DNA of 64,000 bases from Purshia tridentata (GCA_003254885.1 QANT01000142.1:3342-67341), one strand, 5' to 3'. Numbered from the stretch's first letter, positions 37,265-50,668 are shown. Numbers and translations: made by a program. The notes: generated by a model from the sequence alone, not told the origin.

Positions 37265-39967
37265 ATGTGGCCTAGATTAGTGGCCAACAAGATTCTAAGA
37301 AAGCGATTGGGAAGCAACAACTTTGTAGCAGATTTTCCAAGCAACTCATCATCGGAGACGACCTTGCAGCTTCACGAACCACCAAGTTCTGGTCACCCAT
37401 CTCTCAGCCCGACCACCATCTTCAATCTTCCCAAGAACACACTTAAGTACAAGTAAGTACGTCACAATTATTTACTCCATATTAAATATCTTACTTGAAA
37501 AAGAAATAGCTAATACATATGTTTCTAATTGGTTAATTAATGTATAAAACTTGGTATCTCATAAATATACATCTTTCGAAATATCTTAATTGGTTTTCTC
37601 TTCATTAAGGGTTTTTGTTAGTACATGGAATGTTGGTGGGGTGGAACCACAAGAAGATACCAGTATGGAGGATTGGATTGACACATCCTGTGACATCTAT
37701 GTTCTTGGGTAATTTCAATAATTCCAAATATATAGTATTTTGAAAACGATATTATTTATAAAATAAAAATAAAAAGAAGGCTCACGCGCGATATGCATGG
37801 GGAAATGTCTTGATGCATATTTTTATTCAGGTTTCAAGAAATTGTTCCTCTGAAAGCCTCCAATGTTCTAGGATCTGAGAATAGCAAGATCTGCATGAAA
37901 TGGAATTCCTTGATCAGGGAAGCTCTGAACAAGAAGAAAATATGTAATGAGTACTACTCCCGACGAGATCATGATCGTGACGATCACAATACGAAAAAAT
38001 ATTATGAACTGCAGAAGAGGATGATGCAAAATGACCTCTTTGACCCCATGAAAAGTGGACCAAAATCAACTTTTGATCAAAGCAGCGGCATTGTTAATAG
38101 ATATCCACAGGAATTCCAGTGTATTATAAGCAAGCAAATGGTGGGGATACTAATATCGGTTTGGGTTCGAAGTAATCTTCGTCCATTTATTCTAAATCCA
38201 AGTGTCTCATGTGTGGGCTGTGGCATCATGGGCTGCCTTGGCAATAAGGTATAAACACTAGGCTTAATTAAATAATGTTCTTTTCACTTCATAAAAACAT
38301 GGCATGGGGATTAAAGATACGTATCATATATTAATTAGGAACAGAATCCAATCATCCTTCAATTTAGAATTCAATCCAATTAATAATAATGAATTGTATA
38401 AATTAATTAAATTATATATCTTGTACGTTTCTATATATGCAGGGTTCAGTGTCAGTGAGATTCCGGTTGCATGAAACAAGCTTCTGCTTTGTGTGCAGTC
38501 ATCTAGCTTCAGGGAGTAGAGAAGGAGACGAGAAACAAAGGAATTCAAACGTGGATGAAATATTGTGCCGGACAAGTTTTCCTAGAGGCCCGGGTCATGA
38601 TTTGCCCAGAAAGATCCTTGATCACGAGTATGTCTAAACTAATCAATCTAAACCCCCTTCCAACCGTCCAAACCAACTCCTTATAATTAATTTTCTTCAT
38701 TCAAATATTTTAATCTCCTCAATCAATATTTTTTTCTTTCACTACGTACAATGAAAATAAGACACGACAATAAATTATTTTAAAGCTTGATTATCAGCAC
38801 CATTATTGCTTTATTTTCAACTTTGAATTTAAAATCCGCCAAACCAACCCTATAATATTTAATATATTATTCGTTCAGTGCTACTGTACTAGCACTACAA
38901 TCTATATAAATATGTATTAATTTTGATCATTATAATTGGGTAGTAGTTGAAATTTTTTTAATATATATGGTTACGTTAAATGGGTTTTACCAGTCTATAT
39001 ATTGTCGTTAAAGATATGGTTAGATCCTTTAAACAAGTTGACTTCATATATAATTAATTAAAAAGTTATTATATAATATACAAAGCCTTGCAAGCTAATG
39101 ATCGCTAGCTAAAATGTCTCCATCCATATATATAAATCGCAGCTAATTTTATATTCTTGGTTCAATGCTTGCAGTCGAGTAATTTTCTTGGGAGATTTGA
39201 ATTATAGAATTTCCCTTCCAGAAGCAACAACACGGTCATTAGTGGATAGAAGAGAATGGAATGCCCTATTACAAAATGATCAGGTATATATATATGTGTG
39301 TGTGTGTGTGTAGGTTTGTGTTCTTCAATATTAATTACATGAAGATGTAAATCTACTTAATTTGACCCAGATTATAATTTGACATGATATTGATTTGAAT
39401 GGAATGAAGCTGAAGATGGAGCTGACAAATGGTCAAGTACTTGAAGGCTGGCAGGAAGGAAGTATTAAATTTGCTCCCACATACAAATATTGTCCCAATT
39501 CTGATGTATACTACGGATCATGTCCCCCTCCCAACAAAGCTGAAAAGAGGCGTGCTCCTGCATGGTAATTAATTACTTAATTAATTACATATATATCTAA
39601 TCTTCTCGATCCATATATATATATATATATATATATGGTTAATCTAATTTTGTATGAAATTAATGGTGTTTATTTGTTGGCCGGTGTACGATTTAGGTGT
39701 GATCGGATAATTTGGTACGGAAATGGATTAAAGCAACATGTATACAGTAGAGGTGAATCAAAATTGTCAGACCACAGGCCTGTCAAAGCAATATTTACAG
39801 CTGAAGTTGGGGTTTTGTCGACATTGAGAGCCTATCAAAGCTTTTTTCTATCAGACAGGTTCGAAAAGATTTCAACCCACGTTGATCATCAGCTATCATC
39901 AACCATCGATCATAATCATGACAATTTTCTATGTAAACCTAGATCTGTAAGCTTCCAAATTAATTGA
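37265..39967 (+). CDS. IP5P: Type I inositol polyphosphate 5-phosphatase
   Basis: Seven exons (37265-37452, 37610-37708, 37831-38248, 38443-38627, 39175-39283, 39410-39564, 39697-39967) join in frame at GT-AG sites to give 474 residues. The catalytic domain carries all signatures of the Mg2+-dependent 5-phosphatase/endonuclease-like fold: STWNVGG near residue 68, FQEIVPL after it, FLGDLNYRI near 300, PAWCDRIIW near 385 and SDHRPVKA near 407. These enzymes remove the 5-phosphate from Ins(1,4,5)P3 and/or phosphoinositides and so damp phosphoinositide signalling. There is no WD40 extension, so it belongs to the short type I enzymes such as Arabidopsis 5PTase 4, 9, 10 or 11. The insert rich in charged residues between exons 2 and 3 is typical of the plant enzymes. 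Substrate preference is not predictable here. Confidence 0.92.
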
Positions 39968-41199
39968 GTACTATTTAATAAATTAATATTTGATCGAGCT
40001 TATTAAAAAAGGTTTACGAAGCTTCTAATGACAATTACATATATTAATCAATTGTTTAATTACATATATAACTCGGCTGATGATGAATGTACAGTGAATT
40101 AATTAGCTGGTGTGTGGAAACTGTCGGAGCTAGGCATCGTTTCCATATAAGGGTTACTCTGCAAGCTAGCTAGGCTTGTTTTGGTCCAACTAGTATATAT
40201 AGTATATGTATATAAAAATATTTATATATATATATATTATATATATATAAATTTATAGATTTGAGATTTAATTTAATCGATGCTCCCAAGCAGGGTGTTG
40301 TATGCTAGCCCCCCTGCAGGCATGTAGCCCATGCCATGCCATGTATATTTTAATTAATCAAACTTCCCAATGATTATGCGGCATCATTTGTCGGGGAGCA
40401 AAAAAAACAACAAAAACAAAACAAAAGAGAGAGTAGACCATTTAATTATATGATTGATTGAGCAGTTTGGATGTAGCAATACAGTGGAGGATATGATATA
40501 TATATATACAGGGCCATCATTCTTTCTACACTCTCGATCATTTATTCAGTATATATATATATATATATATGCTGAGTGGATGATCCATCGTCGATCAAAT
40601 ACCAAGGATATGATTAATAAGTACTACAACTTGTTCCACAAATATCATATATGGGTCGTCTTATACCAACTCTACTTCTGTCCTTCATCTCTTACAACAC
40701 AAATGATGCATTCAAAAGAAAACGAAAAGAAAGTCTATGGCATATGGAATCGATCATCCCAATTTAATTAAAGACGTACCAGTTGTGTTCATGTCAACTT
40801 AAATTATATACTATTTGATGTGGGGAAAAAATGTGATTCATATATAGGATGTTTTATGTTCAAATTAATCTCACAGAGGAGATTTTCATGCATGTTTGGT
40901 GGTTTGTTCTGTGGAAAAATCTTGTAATATATTAATTATATGTGAGATTAATTTTTAGTTATAAGTATAACTAAAAAATGTTAATACTTATAAATTTATA
41001 AGAGATTTAAAAGAGTCACTTGGAAAAGGGTTACTCTTAAGAAAACACGAAGGTACGTAATGTTATTAGCACTTAGCCTCTACACTCCAAATTGAATATT
41101 AGTTATAAATTAACTAAAATGTAAATTACATTATGTAATGACTAATTGACTATAGCACTCCTCACTTAGCATCTATTTGCTAATTTTATAAAGTACCTG
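39968..41199. other. Intergenic DNA between 5-phosphatase and cyclin J18 genes
   Basis: 3' UTR of the 5-phosphatase, then AT-rich DNA with TA microsatellites (about 40200-40250, 40550-40570). No gene is supported. Confidence 0.55.
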
Positions 41200-41204
41200 C
41201 GTTT

Positions 41205-41262
41205 TGGGCTTTAACTTTGGGCCTAGCCTGTATTGGGCTCTTCCCTTGCACCTTTTTGGGCT
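41205..41262 (+). promoter_or_regulatory. Cluster of four TGGGCY (site II) motifs
   Basis: TGGGCT or TGGGCC occurs at 41205, 41218, 41234 and 41257, 140-195 bp before the cyclin start codon. Site II motifs bind TCP factors and are typical of promoters of proliferation genes, which suits a cyclin. Confidence 0.55.
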
Positions 41263-41399
41263 TTTAATGCAAATCCGTTTCGGACAGAAAAAAAAATATA
41301 TATAAAATGTCCTTAAAGTATCATTACGACATTACCTATCGTATAAATATTTCCCAATTTCAAAATCTCCCGCAAAAAAAAAACAAGTTGGAAATAAAA

Positions 41400-44300
41400 A
41401 TGGATTCGCTTTCGCTTTCCGCGTTCGACAGCGTAGATATGCAGAGAGAGTTCGAATCGGCTCTGCCTCTTCTAGCACGCCTCCTACACTTGCTCTTACA
41501 ATCTGCTCATGTTAGTCTTTTATTTCCATTCTCATGAATTTTGTACTCGATTTTTCTTTTTTCTATTTAACAAATTGTTCTCAATCCCTCAATTATTATC
41601 GATCGGAATGCAAAATTTAGAAACTCCAACTTGATCCAATCGTCAAATACACCGCATTGTCAATCTTCGCTCAAAGATTCTACCCTCGTTGTTTGTCCAA
41701 GTAAATCCATAAATTTACCCTGTTCATCCTAATTTGCTTCATTTAAACAAATTTGATTAATCCTGTTATTATTATTATTTTCAAATTGAAAGTCTGCGTT
41801 TATCACTTCACTTTCATGTAATGTAAAGGTCAGAACAAGACAATGGCATGGGAAACTGGCTTTTGCAACCACTGAGAGAGAGCAATTTGCAGTTATTTGC
41901 GCTTGTTTCTCTTTGGATTTCAACCAAAGTAAGCTTTCATATTTCTATTCACTGCGAATTTTCTATTACTGCTCCTTCTAACCCATCCCCATCACATGTA
42001 ACCGTGTATACATCATTTCTTTATTATAGATACACGGTTCTCCTGCATTGTCTGTGAAAATATTCAAGTCTTTGGGAGACAAAATCATCAAGGAACAACA
42101 CTACACGATTCGTGATTACTTGGAAGCAGTAAGCCAATTCTTATTATCAGATTTAGGGCCTTTTCCAACAACTTGCCCCAATAACATTTTCTATGAAAAT
42201 GTCTTTAAAATATATCTTTGCTTATTGGGTGCTGCATAAAATCTCTTAAAATTCCTCAAAAATAGTGTAAAGGTATTTTTGCCTCCTCAGAAGTTGTTTC
42301 CAAATCGGTCCTTACCCTTACTAAGTTTTCAGTAACAGCTCTACACTTGGGTTTATCATGTTACTGTGGCTAATTAGGATATTTTATAGGAGGTGGTCTT
42401 AATGCAGGTAAACTCATAAGCTCTGGAATTTTTTTATTTTTTACTTTTTCTATTGCACTACTGAGATTCTGAGATTATATACTTTTTTTAAAGGTGGTGA
42501 ACTTTGAATTTGGTTTGAAAAATATTGCTTTTGTGTACTTTGAAGAGCTTTTCGTCCAATTCAAGTAAGTTTTCATTATTTTCATTGTACTATTAGTTTC
42601 CTCCATTCATCTGCTTATTTTCGAGAATGAGTAGTTGCATTTTGATACATATTTCCTGGGTTTTTGAGTTCAGGGGAGTTGCAAAGGTTGGGGAACTTGT
42701 CAACTTTGAAGCGTGCATGGACATCATGGATCTTCTTTATGAGAAGGAGGAGACATCGATGCTCTATACTTCTCCTCGTTCTCTTGCTGCATCAATCTTG
42801 GCATGTTTAGTAAATTGAATTTTATCCATAGTAAATCAATATAGCCCATTCTAATTTTCGTTTTCTTTTGCATGATATTTTTTTTTTTTTTTACAGGTTG
42901 CTTCATATNGATATTTTTTTTTTTTTTTTACAGGTTGCTTCATATGTCATCACAGTTCCTAAACAGTCATGGGAATTTCCTGTTCTTCCCTGGGGTAAGG
43001 GTTCTTATGTTTTTCTCTTTAGTTGATCTGCTTTATCAGGATTTATTTTTTTCTTCCAAATCTGGATCAAACTGACACCTAAGTGCTAGAAATGCTTGTC
43101 ATATCTATTTATTGGTTGTTTCTGCCCATGACTTAGAAATGCTTTGGCACATCTATTTACTGTGTACCATGACTTAGAAAGTAGACAGGTTATCATTTTT
43201 AATAGAGAATTTTTGAAACTATAAATTACTGTAAAGTGATATTCATTATGAAAAAGAATTGTATTCTTCATCACTTTTTGGGCCAAAAATTTACTATAGA
43301 AGGAATGGTTTCTTAGGTGTTTTAGAAGAGTTTTAAACTATCTTTAGGGACACTCAGGGGATTAGCTGCCCTTCCAAACAGGATTCAGTCTCTGAAAACA
43401 ATTGGAGTAGATAAAATTTCAACTCACAAACAGAATTAGATCTCACTTTCTATTTGCATGCGTACCATGGATCATGTAATTATGAAGATTCTTAAAGAGC
43501 ATATTCCAGTTCCAAGATACAGAGAAAAGTGCATTTCTTAGCAATTTTATCTGATGTGTTGGAACAGGATCTGCTGGTTGATTGAGTGATAAATAATCGC
43601 TCTTGAGGTTTTTCACCCATTTGGAAAATATTATAAAACTCTAGTAGGGACTGGGGACTGAGAGAAATTTCCTGGTGACCTCTGAGATATGCAGTATCCA
43701 AGGGGATTTTGTTCCCTTATTTTTTGATCTCCTTTTCACCATTAAAAGTCTAAAATCATGGCAATTGGGCTTGAGATTTTATTAGCCCTACATCTCAAGT
43801 GGACCCTTAATTAATTCATCAGCCCTACATCCCAAAGGTTGTAACTTGTAAGTTCAGATGTTTTATTTTTTTTTCAAAACTTGTAAGTTTAGATTAGAGT
43901 ACTATGGTCTTGCCAGTGATGACTGATGGGCACATTGATAGGAGTCACTTTACCAACTGGGTCCCAATTCTTGTGAGGAATCAAAATGCTTGTAAAGATG
44001 GAGATTGGTATCTTCTTCCTTTGTACACTGACTAGTTGCTGCTCAAATGTCCTGTCATCTCCCATACCACAGCCTTGTTTGATCTTTGACCACCGGCCAT
44101 ATCTGATCAACTGGTGGTCCTTTGCTCATATGTAATAGTTAACCCCAGCACCCCTTTGGTTCATTGTACCATTTGTACAGCTGCATCGAATCCTTGCTGA
44201 CAACATATTCATTTTGAAGGTACTGCATAACTTGTACGCAAGTAGCTAGTAACTTTATTTCATACTCTTCAGTGTCTATAATTGCACAGATGGTACAGCT

Positions 44301-45204
44301 CGTAGTATGAGAAAAAAAAAACAAAAAGTTAAAAAATTAATATAAGCATGTAATATATTTAAGGGCATTGGGACTTGATGGTTAGGTACTACAGGGTTTC
44401 TGGTTGTTTGTGTTTATAAACTCTGTTAATTATATTATGCATATGTATTAACATGAAACCACACGTGTGAATGCAATGAAGTTGGAAGTAGAGAATTATG
44501 ATAATAATTAACGTTGGCGATGGTAGGAGGGATTGCCACAACTGCAACCTGACTGTCTTTACTTCCACGTACTGGTCCTTATCTAAAGACAAAATGTTAC
44601 TGGTTGATCTTGACCATATGATTCATATAAGAGGCCAAAAAGGGGTCCATTTTCAATTTTCCACACCCACCTGTTCCCAGGTTTTGTCATGATCTAATAT
44701 TTGCTTTAATTTCAAGAAGATTGATGCTCTTCTTACACTATGACCTACGCTACCCCATTGTTATTTCTTAGGTACTTCTCGTGTGTTCCTACTTTTAATA
44801 ATTTATGGTGTCCTTATTTTTTGGTGGTTTTGTACTTACCATCATTTTTGTGTTTTGAAACGGCCACTGCATCTCCAGTGTACTCCCAGTCCCACCCTAC
44901 AATCATCCACTTTTTTATTTTTCGTTTCCTGTTTCTTATAATTTTGTTGAACTTCCATTAAGCTGCCACCTCTCTATGTGTTGGTGTGGGTATGTGCTTA
45001 TGCCCGCATGTTTCTGTTAAATTATATTGGACCAACTTGGACCATTAATTATTGTTTTCTTGACAGACAGAGTAGTATTTTTCCTAATTGAAATAATATT
45101 TTTTTTATTTATATGCAGTTAAGTTTGTGACAGGATGCGAAGAAGAGGATATTCTGGACATCGTCAGAGACATTCTTAAGCATGTATTCGATCATTTTTG
45201 CTAG
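41400..45204 (+). CDS. CYCJ18: Cyclin J18
   Basis: Nine exons give 250 (or 253) residues: 41400-41510, 41621-41700, 41829-41928, 42030-42128, 42390-42407, 42494-42564, 42674-42800 (or 42809), 42934-42994 and 45119-45204. All joins keep frame. The protein matches plant cyclin J18 along its length: DPIVKYTALSIF, WLLQPLRESNLQLFALVSLW, LNFEACMDIMDLLYEKE-like NFEACMDIMDLLYEKE, SLAASIL, YVITVPKQSWEFPVLPWVKF. These are the helices of the two cyclin folds. Cyclin J18 is a small, divergent plant cyclin thought to act with a CDK in proliferating tissue. Exon 5 is only 18 nt (EVVLMQ). The exon 7 donor is ambiguous: GC at 42801 fits the family length, while GT at 42810 adds three residues. The last intron is 2.1 kb. 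Confidence 0.9.
42874..42945. other. Assembly gap with duplicated 35-bp edges
   Basis: An undetermined base at 42909 separates two copies of the same sequence (GATA, a T run, ACAGGTTGCTTCATAT), differing only in T-run length. This looks like two contig ends that overlap but were joined instead of merged. It duplicates the acceptor of cyclin J18 exon 8; the second copy is the one that reads on into coding sequence. Confidence 0.85.
43843..43894 (-). mobile_element. Micro-insertion in last cyclin J18 intron
   Basis: AACTTGTAAGTTCAGAT (43843-43859) and its copy with one mismatch (43878-43894) flank an 18-bp T-rich insert. On the minus strand it is TTGAAAAAAAAATAAAAC. Confidence 0.5.
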
Positions 45205-48200
45205 ATAAAATAGATGCTTCTTCTGATCTGATGTCTGAACATCCCTGGTAGGTTGTCTGGTTTGGTATGGCTACATTAATTACGATTTCACTGCTTTACT
45301 TCTGTTGTCGCAATTTCACCCTGCACATGAATTGCACACAAAGCTACTTGTCTAATTTTTGGTAACACGAAGCAAATCTATTTGGTTGCAACTATGCTGT
45401 TAAATATAGATTAAAAAATTTTAAAAAACCCATCATATATAGCAGTTAGCACCAATATTTTTGTATCATTTATAATTTTCGTCATAGTTTTTTCCTTACA
45501 TTGATATTTAATACTTAAGGGAAAGGAAACTAGAAAATATGTAAAGAGGTGTTGGGCAATTCATATACATCATTAACACACAAGAAGATACTTGAAACAG
45601 TGTGATCTGTGGGCTCAACCACACGGCTTTTTGATTTCACTCGAGAAGTTGCCCATACTTTTCCTCCTTTCTGTTGTTGGGGTCCATTTAAAAACAAATC
45701 ACGAAGAGAGATGCCAAAATAGTGTTGTGCTTGTGGATTTTCTTATCTATATAATATCTCTCCCTTTCAGCTTTTCAAGTTAAATGGTCCATCCATCTAA
45801 ATCCCTTTAACAGGTTCTACTTCTTAATTAGTCACAGTAACCAGTATAGTCAGTCCAACCAAATTTGTCTCACCTTTCAGGTCAAGTTTGGTGCACTAGC
45901 CATTTTGTATTCTATATAATGAGTTTGATACAGTTTTTGTTAAAATTAAATACAATATTTGAATATAAATGTTTGATTTATCACAAGATATTATCAGAAT
46001 AATGTAATGCTGTTAATGCTGTATAATGTCTCAGCTGTTTTTGTACGTGTGTGCCAGTGCCTGCCTTTCATCTCTGCCCTGTTCTGTTTCGTTGTTTTGT
46101 TATGGTTTATTTAAATAGTAGCAGTGGCACCATCCTTTTAAGGTTGACTTTTTGAAACAATTTAATGTCAATGTGTGGGATATTCATGATTGAATTTGAA
46201 GTTACTACAGTTAACGATCATGTTTTGTACGGATTTTAAACTTAAAACCATCGTTTTTCTTTCTTTTTAATGTTTTGTCTTAGGAACACGATGGATATTT
46301 ACCGGTGAAGTAATTATGAATTTTGAAAAATAGATTTGGTTAATGTGGTTTTAAAATTTCAAATTTAGTTTGCATGTTTTTTGTTTTTTGTAATATAAAG
46401 ACAATTTGACAAATTTAAAATTTTAATTTTAGTTTAAAAATCAAATTAAATGTTACATACATGACTTTTTTTAACATTTTTTAATAAAACCTATGAATTA
46501 ATTAGTTTTAATTTGAGAAAAAAACTTATTTCGGTTATAAAATGTCTTTAAATTACAAACAATATAAAACACAAACACCAAATATAGAATTTTAAAATCA
46601 TATAGACTAAATTAATTTTTTAAGTAAAACAGAGGACAAAAACTGTTTTTTTCTATTCTTATTTAATGCATTTGGGTCAGTAACATTCGTGTATTAGGTG
46701 AAGGGTACGTAAATAGAGGGATCCGAACCTATTAGGTTGTAGGTAGGTGGATGTCTACCAAAAATCAAGAAATAGACTATTAAATGTGCTACACCAGTAA
46801 TATTCCCAAGCAAATACATAAAGAAAGAAAGAAAAGTTATTGGCACAAGTACAATACAATTCAACCATGTCAACCATGCATGGCTTTAAATATGAACCGA
46901 TAATGGTAGCTACAACAGGTCATGTGAGCAGCGAGCACAAATTTTATTTTATTGTGAATTTGCGATATGAGTCTAATTAACTGGAGGAATTGTATGTGTG
47001 TTGAGGTGAGTGATATTGGTGATAATGCTTATGGGGTTATCCTTAATCCTTGCAATTAGTCCTTGTAAAACAAATTAAGTCCATGACATGGCTGCTTAAG
47101 GCTACATTTGCATTGATTGTGTCGGCTAATAAGTCTAAGCAACTAACCCCCAGTCACATTCATTTAGTGCAAAATGGCACTGGTCTTCTTCCCCAGTCCC
47201 CACCTAACAACAACATAATGTATATTATTCATTTTCTTGCTTTTATTCAAGGGTAGGTATCCACTATCCTTCATCTTTATCAACTTTTATTTTTTGTGGA
47301 CAAAGTATTAGCATTCGGCTTTTGTTGAGTTTTATCTTCTTTAGATTTTCTCTCTTTCACATTGAATTGAAGTAGTGATCATTTCATTTGTGTTGTCTAT
47401 GTCTTCATGATGTTGGTATGGATTTTGTTTTGGTTAGTAGTTACTAAGTTAGTAGGAAATTTCCAGCGAAAATGCCCGAAGACTCCTTGGGCATCATTCC
47501 AGACGAATTTTCAGCGTTCCAGTCTATTACATCTTGAATATTAAACTTTTTTTTTCTTTTTTTCTTTTTGTAAAAAGAGATTGTTATAGGCCAAAAGGTT
47601 TTCAAAACTCGATTTTAGCTTAGGCAATAATATCTTTAAGACTCGGATTAGTTTGTTAAGACTTAAAATCGGATCTTCGAGATAAGATTTGATAAACCAA
47701 AATCGGATGCTGAAAACAAGATTTCTTTAGTCTAAATAAATTATTTGAAATAGTTGTTACCAAAAAGATACATTTTTTAAACTGTTTTTCAGTTACAGTG
47801 ATAAAAATCTTTCATTTCGACAGCAGAATTGCTTGGATTATGATATTCCTACTTTTCATATCTTTACGAAAAGACAAACTTTTTTTTTTGGGGATGCCTT
47901 TTACTCAAGGCTTGACACGACCAGACAATTATTGTATAGAATATAGATGGATATAAATTTATAATTGTGTATGCAAGAGAGATGGGTAGCTTACTGGACC
48001 AACTATTTTATACATTACCCCCCAAAATTGGATGGCTTTTGAGACATACTAGCTATTCTTACTCTATTATAATAATTATAAGATAAATTTATTTTAAAAA
48101 ATAACACATGCTATAATATTATTAGTATGATCATGAAGAGAACTTAGAAACTATAAAACCAAGTATTTCCCAAAATGAAATTAACAGGATAGGCATGCAT

Positions 48201-48264
48201 CTAATTAAATCTTTCTATAATCGGTATGAATGATTGGTATTGAAGAACAGTGTTGGGTTGGGTC

Positions 48265-48310
48265 CATCATCATCATCATCATTTTTTTTTTGGCCAAGAT
48301 CATCATCATA
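48265..48310 (-). mobile_element. Possible micro-insertion inside an (ATC)n tract
   Basis: T10GGCCAAG (48282-48298) interrupts an (ATC)n repeat that continues on the far side. The insert has the same TTGGCC-plus-A-tail form as other cases. The target duplication cannot be defined inside a simple repeat. Confidence 0.4.
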
Positions 48311-48450
48311 TTTTTCACCGCCAGCTTTATATAGTTCCTTTGTCTTTGTCTTGCGCCACCATACCATCTCTCTCTCTCTCTCTCAATCATCTAATTATTG
48401 TGATAAAGTATCTCCTCAAAGACTTGAATTATTAAGTATTTAAACAAATG

Positions 48451-48497
48451 AAAAGTATTGTGACCTCCTGGCCAAAAAAAAAAAAGTATTGTGACCT
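48451..48497 (+). mobile_element. Micro-insertion: 15 bp with perfect 16-bp target duplication
   Basis: AAAAGTATTGTGACCT occurs at 48451-48466 and 48482-48497. Between them is CCTGGCC plus eight A. This is the clearest plus-strand example. Confidence 0.65.
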
Positions 48498-50495
48498 AAT
48501 ATATATTCCACCAAACCTACTAATAATGGTTAGAGAGATGATTTTATTTATTGAGACATAATTGGTATTTATTAGTTAGATTAGACGTCAATCATACTTG
48601 TTAGCTACTTAGCTAGATATTTACGCGCGTGATATATATTACATTTGCCCACAAGGTTGAATTAGATCGATGATGCCTTCCTTCCTTCCTTATTAATAAA
48701 ATATGATTTTTTTTAAATTAACAATTGCCATTCATACTCAAAAAAAAAAACTAAAACAAATTTACTCAGTCCTTTCTCACATCACATCACACCATAAAAT
48801 AAAATAAAAACATTTACTAAACCAAATAATTATTATCATAAAAAATGGGTCTTGAAAAAATAATATTTATATATACGTATACCTTCTTAAAATTTATTTT
48901 CTACATATTTTTTCCAGAAAATGAAAATGTCACATGCAGAGCCTCACGCCCATCCAAGTGAAAAGTACATTCTTGTTTTCTAATTAGTAGTAATGAACTC
49001 ACATCCATACGACGAAGTTTATATATAGTTTTACACTACTCTTCTCTTAATGTGTTTATCGAAATTCCTCTCTCAAGTCTCAAATCTTAATGCATGTTGA
49101 CTCGCGCACATGAACTTTATAATATATATGTTATTTTATAGATTTAGGCTTCTGTCGAGAATGCTGCATTATATTTATTTTGAATTTTTTGACGTTTGAA
49201 CTTATCAAATGTTGTATTCGTATGATCTATGATCAACTTAAGTTCAACTGTCCATCTCATGATAATGTAATTATATAATAACCCATATATATCACTAAAT
49301 ACATAAAGACATTTGAAAGTGTTTCTGACCTACCAATCATTTGATGTATTATTTTTGCTAAGCAACCACTCGATGTGCCCCTTAATTGATGTACTAGCTA
49401 GCTAGCTAGCAGTCTAGAACTTATATAAGCCATGTACATATATATATATATATATATTTGCACAATCGCAGTCATGAAGTTAATTGTTACTTGAAAAGAG
49501 TGATCCACTGGCGTAAAGTTTATGACATTAAAGATGCTTAATCAAACAAAGGTATACTATGGGATTCAAATTAAGTTGCATGTTAAATTATGGAAATATA
49601 ATGGGGGTAAGTACCTTTTTTTCTATTTGGCCATGTGGGAATTTCGATTCTATCAAATGAGGGAAAGATGCGTACCTTACAAACTAAAGAAGTCGGTAAT
49701 GATTTTTTTTTTTTGGGTGAATTAAGTGGTCAAAGATGTTTGGGCCAGCTTGCACATATTTTGATTAATTTTCTTTTCGGTTTGGTAAAAAAAAAAATAT
49801 TCATGTTGTGACTAAAAAATTTACAATAAATAAATCTTCCGTAGTTTGACCGTGTGAGAAGTTTGTAATAATTAATTAAGGCTTCGTATATGTAGTAGAT
49901 CCATGATATAATTAATTATGCTATTAAAAAAATTGTGATTGAGAGTGAGAAAAAGGATAGGATTAAGGTATTCAATTCCTTTTAATTACTATAAACAAAA
50001 AAATTATAAATGATTTTTTTGTTATAATATTAGTATAATAATCACATTGAATGCTCGAATTATCTTAATCTAAATTCATTTTCTTATTTCACTCACTATT
50101 TGGGCCAATCTCAAATACTCTTGTTCAAAAATCCTTGCTTGCTCCTTTCCTTTCATTCAAGCAATCCGAATGCATTTTTCAACAATAATAACCAAATAAA
50201 TGTGGGTTGTTACATATATATCCGAAAAATAAAAGAGTTACCCAAACTGAAACCGGTTAATTATAAGCTAAATTTTTTTAAAGTTAAATGAAGGAATAAG
50301 TTTCCATTTTCCAACAGCAATATTCCATCTTTTTCTTAAGATAAGAAGTTTGGTGCTGGGCAGCTGAGAAAAACATAGTAGCACATATTAATAATCATTT
50401 CACTTTCATGTGTAATGTGTATAAGAAATGTTGCATATCTGGCCAAACAAAACAAGTTGCATTAGAAAGCTAAGTCTTAAGTGGCTTCCTCTATG

Positions 50496-50583
50496 GTGGT
50501 GCAAATTAATTTGACCAAAAAAAAAAAAGTGGAGGGAATTAATTTGACCAAAAAACAAAAAAAAAAAGTGGACGGAATTAATT
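50496..50583 (+). mobile_element. Two successive micro-insertions in one target
   Basis: Three copies of a 16-bp target (GTGGTGCAAATTAATT at 50496, GTGGAGGGAATTAATT at 50529, GTGGACGGAATTAATT at 50568) alternate with two inserts, each TGACC followed by an A run (17 and 23 bp). Tandem duplication of one 33-39 bp unit is the alternative reading. Confidence 0.5.
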
Positions 50584-50615
50584 ATGTTAAATATCATCAC
50601 CATTAGGCATTTAGT

Positions 50616-50662
50616 TTGCAAGGATTACTTTTTTTTTTTTTTGGCCAAGTTGCAAGGATCAC
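50616..50662 (-). mobile_element. Micro-insertion: 21 bp with 13-bp target duplication
   Basis: TTGCAAGGATTAC (50616-50628) and TTGCAAGGATCAC (50650-50662) flank a T run ending GGCCAAG. On the minus strand this is CTTGGCC plus about 14 A. Confidence 0.6.
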
Positions 50663-50668
50663 ACTTAG

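Noticed and set aside
47470-47525. Short hairpin ATGCCCGAAG / CTTGGGCAT, considered as a microRNA precursor
   Set aside because: The stem is too short and imperfect, and no known plant microRNA was recognised.
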